This document shows, piece after piece, positions 5,074-9,172 of a DNA stretch of 9,172 bases. The position numbers and the translations under genes were made by a program. The first letter of the stretch is position 1. The number at the start of each line of letters is the position of its first letter. This DNA comes from Patescibacteria group bacterium (GTDB lineage Bacteria; Patescibacteriota; Minisyncoccia; UBA6257; 02-FULL-45-10c): contig JAMCXE010000024.1 of NCBI GenBank assembly GCA_023474975.1, positions 1 to 9,172 of the forward strand, given 5' to 3'. The notes under the pieces were generated by a model, which searched no databases, was not told the origin of the DNA, and was given only the letters and a program-made list of their open reading frames with translations.

Positions 5074-5466
5074 ATGCTGAAAAAAATAACATTGATATCT
5101 CTTATAATTTTTGCGGCCATAGTTTTGGTGATATTTGGAGCGGGTTTTTTCTCCGCAAAAAATACGGTTAGTTTGCGGCAGGGATCGTCTCAGCCTTCCG
5201 CAAGCGCCAGTACTACAACTCAAACAACCGGGCCTTCTTTTACTGCCGCTGAAGTCGCTAAGCACGCATCTGCAAGTGATTGCTATCTGATGATCAATAA
5301 TAAAGTTTATGACGTTACATCTTATATTTATCAGCATCCCGGCGGGCCAAGCAAGATCATTTCCAATTGCGGAAAAGAAGTGACGGGAATTTTTGCCGCT
5401 ATTCACTCTAATTTCGCCTGGGATATTCTGAAGAATTACTATATCGGCGATATCGTGATAAGATAG
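5074..5466 (+). CDS. Membrane-anchored cytochrome b5-like haem protein
   Basis: This 130-residue protein has a basic N-terminus (MLKK) and one hydrophobic helix at ~6-27. A Ser/Thr/Gln-rich linker (~38-54) follows, then a cytochrome b5-like domain at ~56-130. The haem signature HPGG is present (His88), and His111 in AIHSNFAW is the likely second ligand. TAAEVAKHASASDCYLMINNKVYDVTSY is typical of the domain's opening strands. Cys70 and Cys99 could form a disulfide if the domain is outside. The topology predicts a haem domain tethered on the outer face of the cell membrane. The gene lies 8 nt after the ferric-reductase-like gene, which supports an electron-transfer partnership. There is no lipobox, and cleavage by signal peptidase after FFSA is possible instead of anchoring. 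Confidence 0.85.
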   Translation: MLKKITLISLIIFAAIVLVIFGAGFFSAKNTVSLRQGSSQPSASASTTTQTTGPSFTAAEVAKHASASDCYLMINNKVYDVTSYIYQHPGGPSKIISNCGKEVTGIFAAIHSNFAWDILKNYYIGDIVIR

Positions 5467-5472
5467 TTTTAT

Positions 5473-6153
5473 ATGGAATATCCGATTCGTTTAAATAAAT
5501 ATTTGCGTGATATGGGGCTGGCATCGCGCAGAGAATCCGATCGGCTTATTGAAAGCGGCCATGTTTTGGTAAATGGAAAAAAAGCTAAGCTGGGAACGAT
5601 GGTGAATGAGGGTGACGACGTGTCGGTGCGCGAAGGAGTCATGAAAGAGATGATCTATTTGGCGTATTACAAGCCTTGGGGGATCGCCACGCAGGGACTC
5701 AAAGGCCAGCCAAGCGTTATTAATGAATGGCAGCCAAGAGGGCTTTTTCCGGTCGGAAGATTAGATAAAGAATCGGAAGGTTTACTGATATTAACAAATG
5801 ACGGCAGGATAACTTCCAAGCTTTTGGGCGACGAAGAAACTTTCGAAAAAGAATATATAGTAGAAGTAAGGGAAAAATTACGCAGCGGAATTCCGGCTAT
5901 TTTTGAAAAGGGGATGCAGACCGATCTTGGCCAGCTTCTTCCCGCGCAAGCAAAGATCTTGAACGATCATCGGTTGGATATTATTCTTCACGAAGGCAAA
6001 AAACATCAGATCCGCGTAATGCTCAGTGAGCTTGGCTACACCGTTTCTTTACTGAAGCGTGTGCGTATAGGAAATATAAAATTAGGTAATTTAACTTCTG
6101 GCCAAACCAGGAATCTTAATAAAAAAGAGGTGGACCTATTATTTGCCGAATAA
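5473..6153 (+). CDS. RsuA/RluF-type rRNA pseudouridine synthase
   Basis: This 226-residue protein has an N-terminal S4 RNA-binding domain (~4-52: IRLNKYLRDMGLASRRESDR, then GHVLVNGKKAKLG). The pseudouridine synthase domain follows, with the RsuA-family block FPVGRLDKESEGLLILTNDG. Asp98 in GRLDKES is the catalytic nucleophile, and KKHQIRVML is the conserved late motif. The enzyme should convert specific uridines in ribosomal RNA to pseudouridine. The DKES form, and RIGNIKLGNL near the end, are closer to RluF (23S rRNA) than to RsuA or RluB. I leave the symbol empty because the target base cannot be decided by eye. It starts 6 nt after the cytochrome b5 gene without a Shine-Dalgarno site, so it is probably read from the same transcript without a functional link. 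Confidence 0.88.
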   Translation: MEYPIRLNKYLRDMGLASRRESDRLIESGHVLVNGKKAKLGTMVNEGDDVSVREGVMKEMIYLAYYKPWGIATQGLKGQPSVINEWQPRGLFPVGRLDKESEGLLILTNDGRITSKLLGDEETFEKEYIVEVREKLRSGIPAIFEKGMQTDLGQLLPAQAKILNDHRLDIILHEGKKHQIRVMLSELGYTVSLLKRVRIGNIKLGNLTSGQTRNLNKKEVDLLFAE

Positions 6154-6165
6154 ATTTTTTAAAAT

Positions 6166-7122
6166 ATGGAAAATTACAATTGGTATCAGCAACTAAAAAA
6201 GCCCTCTTGGGCACCGCCCGGATATCTTTTCGGTCCCGTGTGGACATTTCTATATGTTTTGATCGCCGTTTCTTTTGGTAAGGTTTTTTGGATGGCGTGG
6301 CAAGATCAGATCGGTTTCGCGGTTGCATTGCCCTTCATTCTTAATTTAATTTTTAATTTTTCTTTCACGCCAATTCAATTTGGCTTAAAAAATAATATTT
6401 TAGCCGCTGTCGATGTTCTCTTGGTCCTTGGAACGTTGATCTGGGGAATACTTGCTATTTATCCGTTCTCTTTATGGGTCATTTATGCGCAGATCCCATA
6501 TATTTTATGGGTTTCATTCGCTACTGTTTTGCAATTGACCGTCACTTATTTGAATTTTGGAAAAAAGTTAGTGTCTATTTTTGGATCGCAGATCAAAAAA
6601 GAAATAACAAATTTTTCAACAGGTGAAAAATATGAAATGTTGGGTGGTGCGGATATGGTTTTTTCTGATGATGACATTAAAAAAATAACAAAGATTTGTT
6701 CTCAGAAAAATGCGTATGACATTCTATTTAAAAAAAGACTTAACGGTAAGCCGTATACAGAAGAGGATGCCCGTAGTTTCGTGAAATGGATCAAGGGGGG
6801 ATGGAATGATCAAACTCATTTTGTATTCATCGTAAGAAAACAAGATTCAGAAATAATTGGTGCCATAGATATAAAAAGTCGCGATCTGAACAGGGCGGAA
6901 ATTGGATATTGGGCTGATGAAAATTATCGGGGTTTTATGACCAATGCGGTTGTGGAATTGTGTTCGCTTGCCAAGGGTGTTGGCTATGCCAAGCTTTTTG
7001 CCGGTGTTTTAGCCAGGAACAGCAGATCGATAGGTGTATTAGAGCGTGCCGGATTTAAGAAAATAAAGGAAGACAAAAAAGACGGAGAAGACCATTTTCA
7101 ATACGAAAAAGCTCTTTATTAA
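6166..7122 (+). CDS. TspO/MBR membrane domain fused to GNAT acetyltransferase
   Basis: This is a single 318-residue frame. Residues ~5-135 are a TspO/MBR (tryptophan-rich sensory) domain with about five membrane helices. They show WYQQLKKPSWAPPGYLFGPVW, LNLIFNFSFTPIQFGLKNN and a final helix ending LTVTYLNFG. TspO proteins bind porphyrins and other ligands and act in stress responses. Residues ~150-318 form a GNAT N-acetyltransferase of RimJ/RimL type: FVFIVRKQDSEIIGAIDI, EIGYWADENYRGFMTNAV and NSRSIGVLERAGFKK match the family's strands and CoA-binding region. No frameshift, stop or internal start with a Shine-Dalgarno site is evident at the junction (~136-150). TspO proteins usually stop near residue 150-160, so this is a true fusion unless two genes merged recently. 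What is acetylated, and whether ligand binding controls it, is unknown. Confidence 0.85.
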   Translation: MENYNWYQQLKKPSWAPPGYLFGPVWTFLYVLIAVSFGKVFWMAWQDQIGFAVALPFILNLIFNFSFTPIQFGLKNNILAAVDVLLVLGTLIWGILAIYPFSLWVIYAQIPYILWVSFATVLQLTVTYLNFGKKLVSIFGSQIKKEITNFSTGEKYEMLGGADMVFSDDDIKKITKICSQKNAYDILFKKRLNGKPYTEEDARSFVKWIKGGWNDQTHFVFIVRKQDSEIIGAIDIKSRDLNRAEIGYWADENYRGFMTNAVVELCSLAKGVGYAKLFAGVLARNSRSIGVLERAGFKKIKEDKKDGEDHFQYEKALY

Positions 7123-7157
7123 ATAGCCTTTAAAATTTTGCCATTGCATTATTCCTG

Positions 7158-7187
7158 TTTACCAGTACACTGATACGATACTATACA
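7158..7187 (+). promoter_or_regulatory. Possible promoter of the cold shock gene
   Basis: TTTACC (7158-7163) and TATACA (7182-7187) are 18 nt apart and lie in the 113-bp gap before the cold shock gene. The transcript would have a leader of roughly 40 nt, containing a 6-bp hairpin AGAAAC/GTTTCT (7192-7197 with 7206-7211) and then an A-rich, unstructured run up to the ATG. Cold shock mRNAs are often controlled through their leaders, but I see no classical cold-shock box. Confidence 0.3.
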
Positions 7188-7235
7188 GCACAGAAACAGA
7201 GTCGAGTTTCTCTATAAAAATATAAAAACAAAAAC

Positions 7236-7433
7236 ATGGACGGAACGATCAAGACTCTTACACAAAAAGGATTTGGATTTATTACCCGCGAAGGCGAGGC
7301 GAAAGATCTCTTCTTTCATTCTAAGGAACTCAGCGGCGTTATGTTCGATGATCTTAAAGTTGGCGATAAAGTCACCTTTGATGTCGTTGATACAGAAAAA
7401 GGCCCAGCTGCCAAGAATGTTAAGCGCGTTTAA
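7236..7433 (+). CDS. CspA-family cold shock protein
   Basis: This 65-residue single OB-fold protein is of standard length. It shows the two RNA-binding motifs KGFGFITRE (RNP1, ~11-19) and LFFHSKEL (RNP2, ~25-32), and ends GPAAKNVKRV as in the family. Cold shock proteins bind single-stranded RNA and DNA and act as RNA chaperones in the cytosol, melting structures that block translation. The gene is a separate unit, with a 113-bp gap before it and a strong terminator after it. The symbol is left empty because csp paralogue letters cannot be assigned across phyla. Confidence 0.95.
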   Translation: MDGTIKTLTQKGFGFITREGEAKDLFFHSKELSGVMFDDLKVGDKVTFDVVDTEKGPAAKNVKRV

Positions 7434-7445
7434 TAACCGCTAAAT

Positions 7446-7490
7446 AAAAACCGCTCCGTTCCGCCATTTGGCGGATGTGAGCGGTTTTTT
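7446..7490 (+). terminator. Rho-independent terminator after the cold shock gene
   Basis: AAAAACCGCTC (7446-7456) pairs with GAGCGGTTTTT (7479-7489). A second inner stem CCGCC/GGCGG (7461-7465 with 7470-7474) closes on a 4-nt loop. A run of six T (7485-7490) follows. The A-run on the left side means the structure could also stop transcription from the other strand. Confidence 0.92.
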
Positions 7491-7492
7491 GA

Positions 7493-7498
7493 TATAAT
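7493..7498 (+). promoter_or_regulatory. Consensus -10 box before the nuclease gene
   Basis: TATAAT (7493-7498) sits 7 nt before the GTG start at 7506, so the mRNA would begin at the start codon (leaderless). The -35 region falls inside the terminator hairpin and has no good hexamer, so the promoter would rely on the -10 box. Confidence 0.4.
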
Positions 7499-7505
7499 TT
7501 AATAC

Positions 7506-8096
7506 GTGAAATTTTCTAATTTAAGAAAATTTTTGGTTTCATTGGGAATAATTATGGCACTATTCGTTGGTGCTATATTTTTGGCTCGGTCCAATCAAGC
7601 TCCCGCATCGAAAGAAAATTCTTCGGTTGATCTTGGAAGCATTTTAGATAAAAACAGTAAAGTTGAAGTTGTAAGATCTGGTTCGACTAATGACTTTGCT
7701 GGTTCTTATAAAGTAATTCGTGTTATTGACGGAGATACCATTGAAATAGAGGGAGGGGAAAGGGTGAGATATATTGGAATGGATACGCCGGAAACCGTTG
7801 ACCCGCGTAATCCTGTGCAGTGTTTTGGCAAAGAAGCGTCTGATAGAAATAAAGAATTAGTTGAGGGCAAAACCGTGCGGCTTGTAAAAGACGTATCAGA
7901 AACGGATAAATACGGTCGGCTTTTGCGATATGTTTATGTTGGTGATGAGTTTATAAACCTAGAGTTGGTAAAACAGGGCTTTGCTTATTCCGATACGGTT
8001 CCCCCGGACGTAAAATATCAAAGTTTATTTATAGCCGCTCAGAAAAATGCGCGACAAGCGGGGGTTGGATTATGGAGTGCTTGTCCGTTGAGATAA
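7506..8096 (+). CDS. Membrane-anchored thermonuclease (SNase family)
   Basis: This 196-residue protein has an N-terminal basic stretch and one hydrophobic helix (~7-27), then a linker to ~65, then a staphylococcal nuclease-type OB-fold domain (~67-195). The active site is complete: VIDGDT (Asp75, Asp77), Arg88 and Asp93 with Glu96 in RYIGMDTPE, and Arg138 in DKYGRLLR. These match Asp19, Asp21, Arg35, Asp40, Glu43 and Arg87 of the S. aureus enzyme. Cys106 and Cys193 may form a disulfide in an exported enzyme. It should cut DNA and RNA with calcium outside the cell membrane, possibly to gain nucleotides, which suits a CPR lifestyle with limited biosynthesis (inference). The start is GTG: the next in-frame ATG (7554) would remove half of the export helix. 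A -10 box 7 nt upstream supports GTG 7506. Confidence 0.9.
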   Translation: MKFSNLRKFLVSLGIIMALFVGAIFLARSNQAPASKENSSVDLGSILDKNSKVEVVRSGSTNDFAGSYKVIRVIDGDTIEIEGGERVRYIGMDTPETVDPRNPVQCFGKEASDRNKELVEGKTVRLVKDVSETDKYGRLLRYVYVGDEFINLELVKQGFAYSDTVPPDVKYQSLFIAAQKNARQAGVGLWSACPLR

Positions 8097-8129
8097 AAAA
8101 GAGCCCCGACTTTCGTCCAGGGCTCTTTT
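8097..8129. terminator. Two-way terminator between converging genes
   Basis: AAAAGAGCCC (8097-8106) pairs with GGGCTCTTTT (8120-8129) around a 13-nt loop that holds a further GAC/GTC pairing. T-runs are present on the 3' side for both strands. It begins right at the nuclease stop codon and lies 13 nt from the stop of the minus-strand gene, so it can serve both. Confidence 0.9.
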
Positions 8130-8141
8130 GTTAAAGAACTC

Positions 8142-8966
8142 TTATTCTTCTTTGTGTGCCGAAGCGGCGCCCACGAAGTAGGCCCTGCTGTCGTCCCACC
8201 ATGCCTGTATGCGAAGCCCGTCCTCCTTGAAGGGTCCGACGGTGATGCGTCTTCCGCTTTCGTCCAGCTCGGCGCACCTGGCCATGCCTTCCGCGAACAT
8301 CCTTTCTCCTGTTTTCAGGAAATGTCCGAGGGCGGCGTAGACAGCCATGCGTACCCGTGCGGGATCGGAGTGCATTCCGAATCTGCTCAGCTGATCGACC
8401 CATTCTTCGTTGAATGAGTCATCTTCCGGGTTTTTGCGGATGAGGCACCAGCGCACTTCGCCTTCTTTCCAGAAGAACTTCTCCTTCTTGAACCACGGAG
8501 CCTTCTCGGTATCGCCGACGCTGAAAAGCGGCTGCAGCATTTTATTGCTGAGCATTTCCAGTATCGAAAGAGAGAAGACAGCTACCAGGACGTGCGTATC
8601 TTTACACGCCCTGAGAGTTGCTTCCGAGAAGGGAACATCTTGCAGCGTTGCTATTTCGCTTCTGGTCGGACGGAGCTTGAAGTGCTCTATAGCATCTTCA
8701 ATGCCAAAGAAGTTATTACCCATGATCTCTTTGGCGGCTTTCTGGCTCTTGGTCGGCTCGAAGACGCCGTTCCTGAGCACGTACAGCATTTCTTCCGCTA
8801 CTGCATTTCCTTTCGAGTCTATTACTCTTTGGGCGTCCTGCGGGAGCAGTCCGGCTTTTTCAAGTTTCATGAGAAGCTCATGCTCTTGATGTATAGACAG
8901 ACTGCGCTTTTCGGGCGTTTTGGGAGCAAAGATCGACAGGACTAACCGGCTCACGATATTATTCAT
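8142..8966 (-). CDS. Protein of unknown function, CPR-type multi-copy family (274 aa)
   Basis: I recognise no catalytic domain. The protein is soluble, with no signal peptide: a helical N-terminus MNNIVSRLVLSIFAPKTPEK, acidic-basic helices to ~90, then a distinctive core. The core includes SQKAAKEIMGNNFFGIEDAI, FSEATLRACKDTHVLVAVF, GEVRWCLIRKNP, AALGHFLKTGERMF and a tail ending IQAWWDDSRAYFVGAASA. From memory it resembles an uncharacterised family found in many copies in Parcubacteria genomes; this is recollection, not a search. I choose ATG 8966. The GGAGGT at 8974-8979 sits 7 nt before it, whereas starting at ATG 8981 would place that ribosome site inside the gene. The gene is richer in G and C by eye than its neighbours and has a near-consensus promoter, unlike the rest of the window. 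It runs towards the nuclease gene and shares its terminator. Confidence 0.75.
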   Translation of the reverse strand: MNNIVSRLVLSIFAPKTPEKRSLSIHQEHELLMKLEKAGLLPQDAQRVIDSKGNAVAEEMLYVLRNGVFEPTKSQKAAKEIMGNNFFGIEDAIEHFKLRPTRSEIATLQDVPFSEATLRACKDTHVLVAVFSLSILEMLSNKMLQPLFSVGDTEKAPWFKKEKFFWKEGEVRWCLIRKNPEDDSFNEEWVDQLSRFGMHSDPARVRMAVYAALGHFLKTGERMFAEGMARCAELDESGRRITVGPFKEDGLRIQAWWDDSRAYFVGAASAHKEE

Positions 8967-8973
8967 ATCGCAT

Positions 8974-8979
8974 ACCTCC
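8974..8979 (-). promoter_or_regulatory. Strong Shine-Dalgarno site that fixes the start of the unknown gene
   Basis: On the minus strand the bases read GGAGGT, a full match to the 16S rRNA tail, 7 nt before ATG 8966. It is the only strong Shine-Dalgarno site I see before any gene in the window. Confidence 0.85.
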
Positions 8980-9011
8980 ATGTGATTTTTGCTTTGTTAA
9001 CGAACTTCTAT

Positions 9012-9040
9012 ATTATGCCAAATATTTAGATATAAGTCAA
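9012..9040 (-). promoter_or_regulatory. Near-consensus promoter of the unknown gene
   Basis: On the minus strand TTGACT (9040-9035) and CATAAT (9017-9012) are each one base from consensus and exactly 17 nt apart. Transcription would start near 9005, leaving a leader of about 39 nt that carries the GGAGGT site. High expression is likely. Confidence 0.75.
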
Positions 9041-9067
9041 CCCCGTCGTTATGGTTCAATAGCTTGG

Positions 9068-9136
9068 ACGCACCTTGAGATATAAACTTCTATGTATATG
9101 TCATATACAAATAATCCTAATACGCCAAAGGTGCGT
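9068..9136. repeat. 9-bp inverted repeat spanning the start of the edge gene
   Basis: ACGCACCTT (9068-9076) and AAGGTGCGT (9128-9136) are perfect reverse complements 51 nt apart. They enclose the predicted start codon at 9098. In RNA they could pair and hide the start, which would hold down transposase translation, or they could be protein-binding sites. Chance is possible for a repeat of this size. Confidence 0.35.
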
Positions 9137-9172
9137 ATGCAGGCAGTTCACTTAGTTTATCAAGGTTGGAGT
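9098..9172 (+). CDS. Start of a probable IS481-like transposase (cut by window edge)
   Basis: An open frame starts at ATG 9098 (or ATG 9092, two codons earlier, in frame) and runs off the window. The 25 visible residues begin MSYTNNPNTPKVRMQAV and end LVYQGWS. I recognise this as the opening of IS481-type transposases, in which a (N/H)P..PK.RM.AV..V..GWS segment leads into a helix-turn-helix. The integrase core with its DDE triad would lie beyond the edge, so this rests on a short match and family memory. Possible -10 bases TATAAA (9081-9086) lie 11 nt before the start. The start is divergent from the unknown gene, with only 57 nt between the unknown gene's -35 box and this ATG. The element's terminal inverted repeat cannot be defined with one end. 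Confidence 0.55.
   Translation, partial: MSYTNNPNTPKVRMQAVHLVYQGWS

Noticed and set aside
8154..8945. Plus-strand frames opposite the unknown gene
   Set aside because: They lie wholly antisense to a gene with promoter, ribosome site, terminator and family-like protein, and their translations show no domain features.
8967..8981. ATG 8981 as start of the minus-strand unknown gene
   Set aside because: It would put the GGAGGT ribosome site inside the coding region. That site is ideally spaced for ATG 8966.

Overview
The window looks like a piece of a Patescibacteria/CPR genome (Parcubacteria-like). This is inferred from the gene types and not from any search. The signs are moderately AT-rich DNA, tight co-directional genes, few Shine-Dalgarno sites, small repeat-associated nuclease genes, a DUF2779 protein of a kind common in CPR genomes, and a 274-residue protein at the right that resembles a multi-copy CPR family I remember. 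The standard genetic code fits: TGA is used as a stop and all genes read cleanly.

Left part (1-2437): a 52-residue small protein is followed at once by a broken copy of the first 20 codons of a DUF2779 gene. Then comes a complete DinJ/YafQ-type toxin-antitoxin pair with its own palindromic promoter-operator, and then the intact DUF2779 gene. The toxin-antitoxin pair therefore lies between two copies of the same gene start, which is the scar of an insertion or recombination. The intact DUF2779 protein pairs a Cas4/RecB-like PD-(D/E)XK nuclease half with a DEDD exonuclease-like half. It carries a short palindromic repeat read in frame.

Middle-left (2438-3030): this is a repeat cluster. A 65-bp folded palindrome (2440-2504) shares a 27-nt block exactly with the left flank of a GIY-YIG nuclease gene. 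That gene begins 7 nt after its left repeat and stops directly against an inverted copy on the right, so gene plus repeats look like one small mobile unit. Further degenerate half-copies run on to the start of the next gene.

Centre (3031-7122): five closely packed genes in one direction. They encode an ExoX-like DEDDh exonuclease, a ferric-reductase-like membrane flavohaem protein, an anchored cytochrome b5-like protein, an RsuA/RluF-type pseudouridine synthase, and an unusual fusion of a TspO membrane domain to a GNAT acetyltransferase. The reductase and cytochrome b5 pair are 8 nt apart and together could move electrons from cytosolic NAD(P)H to the outer face of the membrane.

Right part (7123-9172): a cold shock protein with a clear terminator, an anchored staphylococcal-nuclease-type enzyme, a two-way terminator, and a converging gene of unknown function. 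The unknown gene is more GC-rich and has a near-consensus promoter and Shine-Dalgarno site. At the right edge is the start of a probable IS481-like transposase. Several genes have promoter-like -10 boxes 5 to 12 nt before the start codon, suggesting leaderless or near-leaderless mRNAs.
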